64,000 bases of DNA from Sphingobium sp. AP50 (GTDB lineage Bacteria; Pseudomonadota; Alphaproteobacteria; Sphingomonadales; Sphingomonadaceae), in contig NZ_FNYZ01000003.1 of assembly GCF_900109095.1 (NCBI RefSeq), positions 124,001 to 188,000 of the forward strand, in the 5' to 3' direction. Made by a program: the position numbers and the translations under genes. Shown piece by piece: positions 16,945 to 25,747 of the stretch. The notes beneath the pieces are model-generated. The model worked only from the letters and a program-made list of their open reading frames with translations, was not told the origin of the DNA and made no database searches. Position 1 is the first letter of the stretch. Each line of letters opens with the position of its first letter.

Positions 16945-19256
16945 CAGCGCCCATATCCCGTCATCGAATAGGGCCGTGCCTTTTCGCCGGTTGCCCATGT
17001 CTTGTTGGGTGTGGCCTGCATCGTGAAGCGCAACTCTCCGCCGCCGCGGATTTCTGCGTCGGTGATATAGCCGCGCCCCAACGCCTTGCCGTTGAGCGTC
17101 ACCCGGCCGACATAGCGGTTGGCGTCGGACAGGCCGTCGGCAATCACGGTGAAGGGCTGCCCGTTCGGTAATGTCATCTCCGCCCGGTCCACGAACGGCC
17201 GCCCGATCACATATTCATTGCTGCCCGGCGCCACCGGATAGAAGCCAAGCGCGGTGAAGACCAGCCAGGCGGACATCTGGCCCAGATCGTCATTACCGGC
17301 CAGGCCCTCGGGCGTGGGCTTATACTGGCTGTCTACAATCTGCTTGAGCCGCTCCTGCGTGCGCCATGGCTGGCCCGCATAATTGTAGAGATAGGCGACG
17401 TGATGGCTGGGTTCGTTGCCATGGATATATTGGCCGATCAGGCCGGATATGTCCTCGGCATGGCTATAGTCGATCTTGCTATTGTCATAGTCGAACATCG
17501 CATCGAGCTTGGCGACGGTTTTCGCGTCGCCGCCCAGCAGGCGGAACAGGCCGCCCTGATCATGCGGCATGAACCAGCTATATTGCCATGCATTCCCCTC
17601 CGTATAGTCGCTGCCATAGTTGATGGCGGTCGGATCGAAAGGGGTGCGGAAGCTGCCGTCCGCCTTGCGCGCGCGCAGGAAGCCGGTCTTCGCGTCGAAG
17701 CTGTTGCGCCAGTTCCGGGCGCGTTTATCGAAGCGCTCTGCCGTGGCGGTGTCGCCAAGCTGGCGGGCGAGGCGGGCGATGGTCCAGTCGTCATAGGCAT
17801 ATTCGACCGTCTTGGACGCGGCTTCCGGTTCGCGGTCGATCGGGACATAGCCGAGCTTCATGTAGTCGCCAAGGCCGCCATAGGGGGCATAGTCGGCGCT
17901 CGCGACCATCGCCTTGAGAGCGGCGGCGCAGTCGATGCCTCTGATCCCCTTCAGGCAGGCGTCGGCAATGACGGGAACGGCATGATAACCGATCATCGTC
18001 CAGGTTTCCTTGCCGCCGAACTGCCAGACGGGGAGGATGCCGAACGGGCTGGTCTTTTGTCCCGCGACCAGCGAGTTCACGAAATCGGCATTCTTCGTTT
18101 CGGGCTGGATCAGCGTCAGCAGCGGATGTTCGGCGCGGAACGTGTCCCACAGTGAGAAGGTGGAATGCATGGTGAAGCCGGTTCCGGCATGGACCTGATC
18201 GTCCGGCCCGCGCCAGCGGCCATCGGCATCGCTCCAGACGCTGGGCGCCATCAGGCTGTGATAGAGGGCGGTGTAGACATTGGTGCGCATCGGCTTCGGC
18301 GCGTCGATCTTCACCGCACCCAGCGCATCGGTCCAGGCGGTGCGGGTCTTGGTGCGGATCGCGTCGAAATCGCCCGGCTCGCTGGCGAGATTGGCGATCG
18401 CGCCATCCTCATCGACGCCGGACAGGGCGACCTTCGCCTCCAGCGGTTTCGTCAGCGTTCCGAAGTCGAGTTGCGCCACCAGCGCGCGGCCGGAGAGGGA
18501 ATCCAGCGTTTCGGGGCCGCGACCGGGGCCTTTGAAGCCTTTGTACAGAATATCCTTTTCGGTGCTGACGAACTGGTGGCCGGTCAGCGGCGCGGAAAAG
18601 CGCATGGCAAAGAAAATGCGCCGCGGCGTGGCCCAGCCGCGCACCTCGCGCGATCCGGTAATCGTGCCATCGGGGCGGATGCGGATCGAGGACCAGAGTA
18701 TCTTGCCGGGATAATCATAAATGATGGAGCGCAGGTCGAGCACCAGATGCGCGGCCTTGCCCGTTGGGAAGGCATAGCGGTGGACGCCGACGCGGGTGCC
18801 GGCGGTCATTTCCGCGCGTACGCCCGGATCGGTCAGGGTGACGGCATAATAGCCGGGTGACGCAATCTCATCGGCCTTGCGCGATCGGAAGCCGGGCGTC
18901 TTGTCGTCGCCAGCCTCCAGCGGAACCGTATCGCCGCTGACCGGCATCACCAGAAAATCGCCCAGATCACTATGGCCCGCACCCGAGAAATGGGTGTGGG
19001 AAAAACCCAGGATCACCGGGTCTTCATGGCGGTATCCGGCGGCCCAGTTATAGGTCTGGCGCGCCGGGCCGACCTGGGTGTCCGGCGAGAGCTGGACCAT
19101 GCCGAAGGGCGCGACGGCGCCGGGAAAGGTATGGCCTTCGCCCGATGTGCCGATGAAGGGATCGACCGCCGCAACCGGATCGTCGGCAGCCGGCTGAGCG
19201 AGGAGGGGGGCGGCAAAGAGGGCGCCGGCGAGCAGCGCGATGCGAAAGGCTTTCAT
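16944..19256 (-). CDS. GH92 family alpha-mannosidase-like glycoside hydrolase
   Basis: A 770-residue exported enzyme with signal peptide FRIALLAGALFAAPLLAQ. GH92 hallmarks are present: the opening VDPFIGTSGEGHTFPGA, the calcium-dependent catalytic region HGNEPSHHVAYLYNYAGQPW, and NDDLGQMSAW near the C-terminus. GH92 enzymes remove alpha-mannose (mostly 1,2-, also 1,3-, 1,4- or 1,6-linked) from glycans by inversion. The exact linkage is not shown. It shares a message with the small phosphatase downstream. Confidence 0.88.
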   Translation of the reverse strand: MKAFRIALLAGALFAAPLLAQPAADDPVAAVDPFIGTSGEGHTFPGAVAPFGMVQLSPDTQVGPARQTYNWAAGYRHEDPVILGFSHTHFSGAGHSDLGDFLVMPVSGDTVPLEAGDDKTPGFRSRKADEIASPGYYAVTLTDPGVRAEMTAGTRVGVHRYAFPTGKAAHLVLDLRSIIYDYPGKILWSSIRIRPDGTITGSREVRGWATPRRIFFAMRFSAPLTGHQFVSTEKDILYKGFKGPGRGPETLDSLSGRALVAQLDFGTLTKPLEAKVALSGVDEDGAIANLASEPGDFDAIRTKTRTAWTDALGAVKIDAPKPMRTNVYTALYHSLMAPSVWSDADGRWRGPDDQVHAGTGFTMHSTFSLWDTFRAEHPLLTLIQPETKNADFVNSLVAGQKTSPFGILPVWQFGGKETWTMIGYHAVPVIADACLKGIRGIDCAAALKAMVASADYAPYGGLGDYMKLGYVPIDREPEAASKTVEYAYDDWTIARLARQLGDTATAERFDKRARNWRNSFDAKTGFLRARKADGSFRTPFDPTAINYGSDYTEGNAWQYSWFMPHDQGGLFRLLGGDAKTVAKLDAMFDYDNSKIDYSHAEDISGLIGQYIHGNEPSHHVAYLYNYAGQPWRTQERLKQIVDSQYKPTPEGLAGNDDLGQMSAWLVFTALGFYPVAPGSNEYVIGRPFVDRAEMTLPNGQPFTVIADGLSDANRYVGRVTLNGKALGRGYITDAEIRGGGELRFTMQATPNKTWATGEKARPYSMTGYGR

Positions 19257-19366
19257 GCGCCGGTTAGATCATGGCAGCGCCCTTTGGCCAATAGTCCTGA
19301 TTTTACGACCGCAAGAAAGGCTGGGGTGGCGGCGGCCGATACGATTGTCTAGCGTCCGAATCAGCA

Positions 19367-20074
19367 ATGAAAAGAGCGTTGATCGTCCGTCATGTACCGC
19401 GCGAGGGTGCGGCAGGGTATCTCCAGCCGATCGAGGCGGCGGGCTATCGTATCGATCGTATCGATGTGGCCAGCCCCGATTTCGCGCAGGTCGATCTGTG
19501 CGATCCCGACCTGCTGATCATGATGGGCGGCCCTATGGGCGTCTATGAGCATGACCTGCATCCCTGGATTCCCGTGCAGATCGAAAAGCTGGCCGCTCGG
19601 CTTGCGTCTGACAGGCCAACGCTCGGCGTATGTCTGGGCAGCCAGATGATCGCGGCGGCGCTGGGTGCGCGCGTCTATCCGGGTGGCCATATGGAACTGG
19701 GCTTTGCGCCTGTGACGGTGAATGGCACGGGTGCTCAATCGCCGCTGCGCCATATCGACGGCGTGCCGATCCTGCACTGGCACAGCGACACGTTTGACCT
19801 GCCAGACAATGTCGAACTGCTCGCATCGACCGGGAAATATGCGCATCAGGCGTTCCGCCGCGGCCCGAACCTGCTGGCGCTGCAATTCCATGCTGAAATG
19901 GGCGAAGACCCTCGCTTCGAGGATTGGCTGACCCATTTTTGGGCCGATCTGGACGTGGCCCAGCAATGCGGCATCGCCCTGCGGGAGGATCATGCCCTGC
20001 ACGGTCCAATCGCCGTGGCGGCCGGTCGCGCGATGATCGGCGAATGGCTGGCAGGCATCGATCCCCCCCCCTGA
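19367..20074 (+). CDS. Class I glutamine amidotransferase-like protein
   Basis: A 235-residue stand-alone GATase1 domain similar to the GMP-synthase-like group. The triad residues are in place: C89 in GVCLGSQ, and H175 and E177 in FHAEM. Such proteins release ammonia from glutamine or gamma-glutamyl compounds; some hydrolyse gamma-glutamyl conjugates. No partner synthetase lies beside it. It is divergent from the GH92 gene, with 110 bases between them. Confidence 0.8.
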   Translation: MKRALIVRHVPREGAAGYLQPIEAAGYRIDRIDVASPDFAQVDLCDPDLLIMMGGPMGVYEHDLHPWIPVQIEKLAARLASDRPTLGVCLGSQMIAAALGARVYPGGHMELGFAPVTVNGTGAQSPLRHIDGVPILHWHSDTFDLPDNVELLASTGKYAHQAFRRGPNLLALQFHAEMGEDPRFEDWLTHFWADLDVAQQCGIALREDHALHGPIAVAAGRAMIGEWLAGIDPPP

Positions 20075-20143
20075 CATCAGTAAGGTGATGGCAATCAATG
20101 TCTGTGCGGCGGTTCATTGCTCCGAAGATTTTTGGCAAAATAT

Positions 20144-20172
20144 TTGGTAAATCTCGTAGGCTGGCATATATC
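20144..20172 (+). promoter_or_regulatory. Candidate promoter of the CYTH gene
   Basis: TTGGTA (20144-20149) and TATATC (20167-20172) are spaced by exactly 17 bases and end 23 bases before the CYTH start. Found by eye. Confidence 0.4.
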
Positions 20173-20195
20173 GATGCACGGCGCTAACAGGGACA

Positions 20196-20699
20196 ATGCC
20201 GATAGAAATCGAACGCAAATTCCTGGTTACCGGAGACGGATGGCGCAAAGATGCCGATGCTGGCCGTTTTTTCCGCCAAGGCTATGTGACACGCGGAAAT
20301 TGTGGGCAGCAGGAAAAGGCAAGCGTGCGCATTCGTCTGGCCGGCAACCGAGCGTGGCTAACGCTGAAGAGCGCTCATGCCGGCATCATCCGGGACGAAT
20401 ATGAGTATGAGATCCCGGTCAGCGACGCAGCAGAGATACTGACGCAGATGTGTGGCGCGCCAGTGATCGAAAAGACGCGCTATAGGGTGCCGCATGACGA
20501 CCGCATCTGGGAAGTGGATGTATTTGCCGGTAATGCAGCCGGACTGGTGCTGGCCGAGGTGGAACTGGAGGCGGTTGACGCGCTTTTGAATCTGCCCGAT
20601 TGGGTTGGAAAGGAAGTAACCGACGATCCCCGCTTTCGCAATGCTGCAATCGGCGTTGAAACATCCGGCGATTACATTCCCAAAGCAGAAGGCCCATGA
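20196..20699 (+). CDS. CYTH domain protein (putative triphosphatase)
   Basis: A 167-residue single CYTH domain beginning with the signature EIERKFLV (residues 4-11). It keeps the charged tunnel residues (SVRIRL, AWLTLKS, EYEYEIP, IEKTRYRV, EVDVF, VLAEVELE). Family members act on triphosphate-bearing substrates such as inorganic tripolyphosphate or thiamine triphosphate, or as class IV adenylate cyclases. The short, lone domain favours a triphosphatase. It overlaps the next gene by four bases. Confidence 0.85.
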   Translation: MPIEIERKFLVTGDGWRKDADAGRFFRQGYVTRGNCGQQEKASVRIRLAGNRAWLTLKSAHAGIIRDEYEYEIPVSDAAEILTQMCGAPVIEKTRYRVPHDDRIWEVDVFAGNAAGLVLAEVELEAVDALLNLPDWVGKEVTDDPRFRNAAIGVETSGDYIPKAEGP

Positions 20700-20968
20700 A
20701 TTTCGACGATCAACTCCAGCGCTATTTTGGCGCACACGATATCGATGCCTTGCCTGCCGCTGCCATGACGGCGGGCATCGAAAAGATGCGGGTCGATTTC
20801 GGGCTGGAACAGGATCGGCCGCGACGCTTTGCCTTATGGTCGCTGCTGTTCCTGCTGGGGCAGGCGCCCGATCTGGACGCCTTCGAAGATTCGGCCGACC
20901 GGGAAGCCGCGCGCAATTTCATGGACCTGATGGATGCGGTGCCGCCTGAAGGTGGCGAGGAGTCCTGA
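20696..20968 (+). CDS. Hypothetical protein coupled to the CYTH gene
   Basis: A 90-residue acidic protein with one short hydrophobic patch (FALWSLLFLLGQAP). No family is recognised. The ATGA overlap with the CYTH gene and the typical codon use support it as real. It is too weakly hydrophobic overall to call a membrane protein. Confidence 0.6.
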   Translation: MNFDDQLQRYFGAHDIDALPAAAMTAGIEKMRVDFGLEQDRPRRFALWSLLFLLGQAPDLDAFEDSADREAARNFMDLMDAVPPEGGEES

Positions 20969-20970
20969 CG

Positions 20971-22323
20971 TCAGAGCCCTTCGGCTTCGACCCAGTGCGC
21001 ACCGGTGATGTGGCGGGCCAATGTCCAGACCTGTCGCCGGATATCGGGCACGGCGACGATTTCCCAATGGGCGCCCCGCGTCATCGGTCCGACCACGAAC
21101 AGCCGTTCCTGCGCTTCGCCGTCGCGGGTCAGGGCGCGGCCTTGCCGGTCGACATCGATCCCGATGGCCAGTTCATCCGCGCGGACCGCGCCGCGTTCCG
21201 CCAGCCGGTTCAGCAGACTGTCGCTGCTACGCCGCAAATCGCCCAATGGGCCGGTGCAATTGACGACCCGCGCGACAGGCATCGTTTCGCCACCGGTCAT
21301 GCCGCGTCGGCGGATCGTGATCGCCAGACTGTCTCGATCCGGTACCGCATCCAGAATCTTCGCGGCCATGATCGTCAGTCGTCCTTCATCACACAGCGCT
21401 TCCAGCCGCGCGGCGACCTGCGGTGCGATCCGGTGGCGGTGTACGTCCCAATAGGGGCGCAGGTGGCGCAAGAAACGCTGCCGTTCCGGCGCGAACGAAG
21501 CGCGCCACATATCCTGTGTAAAGGGGCGCAATTCATCGATGGCGTTGCGCCACCCGATCTCCAGGCCACGCCGGCGTATCTGACGCAGCAAAGTGGATAG
21601 CGGTCCGGTCGGCTTGTCCCGACAGGCGGTGAAGGGGGCCGCCGGCGCATGGGCGTGCGGTGCCAGCCCACGCCGGGAGAGGGCCAGGATCGACCCTTCG
21701 AACCCCCCATTGACGAGACTGAGGATGGAGTCGACGGCGGTCAGCCCGGTGCCAAGCAGCATCACCCTGTCATCAGGCCCCAGCCCCTCGGCCAGATCGC
21801 AACTCCAGGGATCATTGACATAGGCGGCGCTATTCAGCCCGGCAAAGGCAGGCAGGCGATGGGGTGGCAGGTTGCCGGGTGCGATGGTCGCCACATCAGC
21901 GTCCACGGTGCCGCCCGATGCCAGTATCAGGCGCACGCCATCCGGCTTAAGCTCCAGGTCAACTGCTTCGTCGGCGATGATGGTGAAGCGGCCGGGCGCC
22001 GCGCGCTGCATGTCGTCCAGCAAATCGCACAGATAATCGCCATAATCGCGCCGGGTCGCAAAACTCGTTTCGCTCCCTTTGTTTCGCGTCTTCAGCCATG
22101 TTGCGAAATGATCGGGCCGATCGGGAAAGGCGCTCATATTAGCGGCGCGTACGTTCAGCACATGATCGGCCTGCGCCGCGCCATAGGCCAGACCCCGACC
22201 CAGCCGGTCGGGTCGCCTCTCGATCAGGGTTACATGCAGCGAGCCATGCCGGAGCAGGTTGATTGCCAACAGCGTACCGCTGAAGCCACCCCCGACGATG
22301 GCGGCGTGACGGGGGATCAGCAT
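20971..22323 (-). CDS. FAD/NAD(P)-binding protein (HpyO-like)
   Basis: A 450-residue flavoprotein. The N-terminal dinucleotide motif is VGGGFSGT (residues 10-17), then RGLAYGAA and HVLNVRAANMSAFPD as in PF13454 proteins. A second nucleotide site is LLGTGLTAVDSIL. Family members include hydroxyacylpyrroles oxidases and many uncharacterised oxidoreductases, so the reaction cannot be named. It is divergent from the sulfur genes with only about 80 bases between starts, so it could share control with them. Confidence 0.75.
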   Translation of the reverse strand: MLIPRHAAIVGGGFSGTLLAINLLRHGSLHVTLIERRPDRLGRGLAYGAAQADHVLNVRAANMSAFPDRPDHFATWLKTRNKGSETSFATRRDYGDYLCDLLDDMQRAAPGRFTIIADEAVDLELKPDGVRLILASGGTVDADVATIAPGNLPPHRLPAFAGLNSAAYVNDPWSCDLAEGLGPDDRVMLLGTGLTAVDSILSLVNGGFEGSILALSRRGLAPHAHAPAAPFTACRDKPTGPLSTLLRQIRRRGLEIGWRNAIDELRPFTQDMWRASFAPERQRFLRHLRPYWDVHRHRIAPQVAARLEALCDEGRLTIMAAKILDAVPDRDSLAITIRRRGMTGGETMPVARVVNCTGPLGDLRRSSDSLLNRLAERGAVRADELAIGIDVDRQGRALTRDGEAQERLFVVGPMTRGAHWEIVAVPDIRRQVWTLARHITGAHWVEAEGL

Positions 22324-22404
22324 GGATCAAGCATTTCTAATGGTTCGCGCAGCATTGCTTGTGGGACATATCTCTACTGACGGAATAGATAAAGAGGCCA
22401 TTTG

Positions 22405-22560
22405 ATGCTTCCGGAAGGACGAGAATGCGCCTGTTACGATCCCTGCTCCAACGATGGCATGTGCTGCATGATGCCGCGCGGCGGGAATTGCTGCGCGATC
22501 CCACGATCATTCTGTTCGAACGGGCATCCGATTCGGGTGATGGGGCGCATGGGCGCTGAG
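22405..22560 (+). promoter_or_regulatory. Cys/Met-rich leader reading frame ahead of the sulfur operon
   Basis: From the ATG at 22405 (AGAGG seven bases upstream) the frame reads through to the binding-protein start at 22561 without a stop. It encodes eight cysteines and several methionines within about 40 residues (ECACYDPC, MCCMMPRGGNCC, FCSNG). It would be an implausible N-terminal extension of a lipoprotein. It may instead be a leader whose translation senses Cys or Met supply, or it may be untranslated. It overlaps the 44-codon frame at 22425 in another frame. Confidence 0.3.
22425..22559 (+). CDS. Putative 44-residue small protein coupled to the binding-protein gene
   Basis: ATG at 22425 has GGAAGGA five bases upstream. 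The frame ends in TGA one base before the ATG of the next gene (TGAGATG), the usual sign of translational coupling. The peptide is Arg/Leu-rich and probably an amphipathic helix at first (RLLRSLLQRW), then REL-LRDP and a Gly/Asp-rich tail. It matches no family I know. GC in the third position is moderate, similar to the overlapping Cys-rich frame, so codon use does not decide between them. Confidence 0.4.
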   Translation: MRLLRSLLQRWHVLHDAARRELLRDPTIILFERASDSGDGAHGR

Positions 22561-23538
22561 ATGCTTTCCCGTCGTGACATGCTGGTTGCCAGCGCTGCGT
22601 CCTGTCTCTTCCTGTCGGGCTGTGGCACGGCACAGGGCGGGCGACCGAAATTGCGGATATCGATCACCGGCAAGGGGGAAGGCGACACCCGCCTGCTGTT
22701 CAAGGCTGCGGGCATCAGGCCGGAAGGCTTTGACCTGATCTATAGCGAGTTCCAGTCGGGCCATCTGGTTGTCGAGGCGCTGAACGGCGGATCGCTCGAT
22801 TATGGTGGCATGAGCGAAATACCGCCAATCTTTGCGGCCGCCTCGACCATCCAGAGCTTCCGTCAGATTGCCGTGGCGCATGGCGATGTGAACAATCAGG
22901 TCGTACTGGTGCCCAAGGGATCGAAAGCAAGATCCATCGCCGATCTCAAAGGCAAGCGGGTCGGTTATGTCCGCGCTACCACCTCGCAATATTTCCTGAT
23001 CAGGATGCTGGAAGATGTCGGCCTGACCTGGGGCGACATTACGCCAGTGGCGATGGGCGTGTCGGATGGCGCTGCCGCTTTCTCGCAAGGCGCTCTGGAT
23101 GGCTGGGCGATCTATGGCTTCCCGATCCAGAGGGCGATCGCGACCGAGGGCGCGCGTATTCTGAAGACTGCTTATGGCATATTGTCGGGCAACTATCTGG
23201 TTTCGGCCCATGTCGACGCGCTGGCCGACCCGGAGAAGGCAAAGATCATCGGCGAATATCTGGCGCTGGTGCAGCAGGGCTTTGGCTGGGCCGCCAATCA
23301 TCAGGACGAATGGGCCGGTATCATCGCCCAGGATATCGGCGTACCGCGCGACTATGTGCTCGACCAGTTCCGGCACAAGAGTGCCAGCTATGAACTCCGA
23401 CCGGTAACGCCGGAAGCCATCGCCTCGCAGCAGCGCGTGGCGGACCTCTTCTTCCAGCAGAAATTGCTGCCCAAGGCGGTCGATGTCCGTCCGCTGTGGG
23501 ACGATCGTTTCAATGCCGACATTCCCAAGAGAGGCTGA
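22561..23538 (+). CDS. ABC transporter substrate-binding lipoprotein (sulfonate/SsuA-like)
   Basis: A 325-residue periplasmic binding protein of the SsuA/TauA/NrtA group. The start at 22561 gives a short signal with SRRDML (Tat-like pair of arginines) and a lipobox L18-S-G-C21. Later features are DYGGMSEIPPIFAAA, DLKGKRVGYVRATTSQYFL and GALDGWAIYGFP, typical of organosulfur binding proteins. ATGs at 22540 and 22549 are possible alternatives. It has no permease of its own next to it; the one at 26.9 kb may serve it. It heads module 1 of the sulfur island. Confidence 0.85.
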   Translation: MLSRRDMLVASAASCLFLSGCGTAQGGRPKLRISITGKGEGDTRLLFKAAGIRPEGFDLIYSEFQSGHLVVEALNGGSLDYGGMSEIPPIFAAASTIQSFRQIAVAHGDVNNQVVLVPKGSKARSIADLKGKRVGYVRATTSQYFLIRMLEDVGLTWGDITPVAMGVSDGAAAFSQGALDGWAIYGFPIQRAIATEGARILKTAYGILSGNYLVSAHVDALADPEKAKIIGEYLALVQQGFGWAANHQDEWAGIIAQDIGVPRDYVLDQFRHKSASYELRPVTPEAIASQQRVADLFFQQKLLPKAVDVRPLWDDRFNADIPKRG

Positions 23539-24747
23539 ATGACCATGGCCAGTCAAGCCATTGCCCGCGAAGATGCGACCGGTAAAAGCGCGCAGCGCGC
23601 CATTGCCGAACCGGTCGGTGCCGATATTCTCGATCGGATCACGAAACAACTGGCCGCGACGGCCGAGCAATATGACCGTAGTGGTGAATTTCCCCGTGCC
23701 AATTTCGATCTGTTGGCGAAGGAGGGGTTGATCGGCCTGACCGTAGCGCCTGAATATGGTGGGCGCGGCGCATCTTTTGGTGAGGCGATCAGGGTTCTGG
23801 CCGCCGTTGCGAAGGGGGATCCGTCCACCGCGCTGATCCTTTTCATGACGTACCACTATCATGCGAACCCTGCGCGGGCGCAGGGGTGGCCGGCCCATAT
23901 CTATGAGCGTCTGGCGCAGGATGCGGTTGCGGGGCGCGGGCTGATCGGTGGGCTTCGGGTCGAGCCGGAACTGGGGACGCCCGTGCGCGGTGGTCTGCCG
24001 GCAACGGTGGCCCGACGAACCGCGGATGGCTGGGCGGTCAGCGGCACCAAAATCTATTCGACCGGATCAACCGGGCTGGACTGGTTTTCGGTCTGGGCCA
24101 AGACCGACGAGGAGACGCCGCGCGTCGGCAATTTCCTGGTCAGGTCCGACAGCCCCGGCATCACGATCGAGCCGGCATGGGATCATCTGGGCATGCGGGC
24201 GACGGTTAGTCATGCGGTGCATTTCGATGATACGCCGACCCCCTTGGATCACGCGGTCGATATCCGGCGGCCCGAACAATGGGCGGCGGGCGCTGGCGAT
24301 CCCAGCCTGGCGATCTGGAACGCGCTGTCCATTTCCACCATCTATGACGGCGTGGCCCGAGCTGCGCGCGACTGGCTCCGCGCCTATCTGAACGATCGGG
24401 TGCCGACCAATCTGGGTGCGTCGCTCGCCACTCTGCCGCGCGTGCAGGAGAAGTTCGGCGAGATCGAGTCCCTGTTGCAGGTCAATCGCACGCTGATCCG
24501 CGATGCCGCCGCGCGCCATGACGCGGGCGATCCGCCGAGTGCTGTGGAAGTGAACAATATCAAATATCTGGCCACGGCCAATGCGATCCGCGCGGTGGAG
24601 ATTGGCCTGGAACTGACGGGCAATCCGGGAATCAGCCGGAAAAATCCGCTGGAGCGCCATTATCGCGATGTGCTGTGCAGCCGCATCCATTCGCCGCAAA
24701 CCGACACTATTTTGATCGCCGCCGGTCGCGCGGCTCTTGGGAACTGA
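23539..24747 (+). CDS. SfnB-like acyl-CoA dehydrogenase family flavoprotein
   Basis: A 402-residue acyl-CoA-dehydrogenase fold protein: EGLIGLTVAPEYGGRGASFGEAIRVL in the helical part, a beta domain with GWAVSGTKIYSTGS, and C-terminal helices. The sulfur-gene context points to the SfnB/DszC branch, which works in desulfurisation of sulfones or other organosulfur compounds rather than fat oxidation. The role is inferred from context. Its ATG immediately follows the stop of the binding-protein gene. DszC-like members need reduced flavin from a reductase that is not seen nearby. Confidence 0.75.
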   Translation: MTMASQAIAREDATGKSAQRAIAEPVGADILDRITKQLAATAEQYDRSGEFPRANFDLLAKEGLIGLTVAPEYGGRGASFGEAIRVLAAVAKGDPSTALILFMTYHYHANPARAQGWPAHIYERLAQDAVAGRGLIGGLRVEPELGTPVRGGLPATVARRTADGWAVSGTKIYSTGSTGLDWFSVWAKTDEETPRVGNFLVRSDSPGITIEPAWDHLGMRATVSHAVHFDDTPTPLDHAVDIRRPEQWAAGAGDPSLAIWNALSISTIYDGVARAARDWLRAYLNDRVPTNLGASLATLPRVQEKFGEIESLLQVNRTLIRDAAARHDAGDPPSAVEVNNIKYLATANAIRAVEIGLELTGNPGISRKNPLERHYRDVLCSRIHSPQTDTILIAAGRAALGN

Positions 24748-24748
24748 C

Positions 24749-25699
24749 ATGTCACTCATCATTGCCAGCCAGCTTGACGCCGATTTCAATCATGGCCTCG
24801 GCCAGCATCCGATCGCACCGATCCTGATCGACGTGGCAGAGGATGAGCCTTGGGCCGCCGCCGCCGAAGCGGACGTGCTTCTGATCCGGCCGTCTCCGGC
24901 CTGGCGACAGCCGCAGGCTGCGGTGCCGCCAGCCTGGCCGGGGCGGTTGAAATGGGTCTATAGCGCATCGACTGGGATCGATTTCTATCCGCAATGGCTG
25001 CTCGATGCGCCGCTCGTCACGTGCGGGCGCGGAGTCGCGGCCGACGAGATTGCCGATTATGTGATCGCCGCCATCTATGCGCATGCCAAGAATCTGGAGG
25101 CGGTGACCGCCCGATCGCGTGCGCAATGGATCAACGTGCCGCTGGGCCGCGTGTCGGGGACGACGATCGGTATCGTCGGGCTGGGCGCGATCGGGCAGGC
25201 GGTCGCGCGACGGGGACTGGCACTGGGCGCACAGGTGGTCGGCCTGCGTCGATCGGGCGCGAAATCCAGTGTCAGCGGCGTCGAGAATGTCGCCGATGTC
25301 GAGGCGCTGGTGGCCCGATCGGATCATATCGTCATTGCCGTGCCAGCTACCGCAGAAACGCGGCATTTGTTCAACGATGCGTTGCTGGCGAAGGTGAAGC
25401 CGGGCGCTCATATCATCAATGTCGCGCGGGGTTCGGTGATCGATCAGGAGGCGCTGATGCGGGCGCTCGACCGGGAAGATAGCGGGCCGGGCTTCGCTAC
25501 GCTGGACGTGACCGATCCGGAACCGCTGCCCGAAGGCCATGCCCTTTACACCCATCCCCGAGTCCGGCTGACGCCGCATATTTCCAGCAACCATACGCTG
25601 GTGCGGCATCGGCTGCTGGAAAAGGTGCGGGATGATATCTCCCGCTTTGCGCGGGGCGAGGCGCCGAGCGACATCGTCGACCCAGTGCGGGGATACTGA
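24749..25699 (+). CDS. D-2-hydroxyacid dehydrogenase in the sulfur operon
   Basis: A 316-residue NAD(P)-dependent enzyme with VGLGAIGQAVARRGLALG as dinucleotide site, NVARGSVIDQEAL, and the active-site His in LTPHISSNH. It differs clearly from the one at 5.65 kb. It starts one base after the flavoprotein stop, so it belongs to module 1. A possible job is to reduce or oxidise a 2-oxo or 2-hydroxy acid left after desulfurisation, which is inference only. Confidence 0.8.
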   Translation: MSLIIASQLDADFNHGLGQHPIAPILIDVAEDEPWAAAAEADVLLIRPSPAWRQPQAAVPPAWPGRLKWVYSASTGIDFYPQWLLDAPLVTCGRGVAADEIADYVIAAIYAHAKNLEAVTARSRAQWINVPLGRVSGTTIGIVGLGAIGQAVARRGLALGAQVVGLRRSGAKSSVSGVENVADVEALVARSDHIVIAVPATAETRHLFNDALLAKVKPGAHIINVARGSVIDQEALMRALDREDSGPGFATLDVTDPEPLPEGHALYTHPRVRLTPHISSNHTLVRHRLLEKVRDDISRFARGEAPSDIVDPVRGY

Positions 25700-25747
25700 G
25701 CGAAGTTCACAGTGTCGCAGAGGCCGTCCAGCCAAGGGCCTCTGCCG

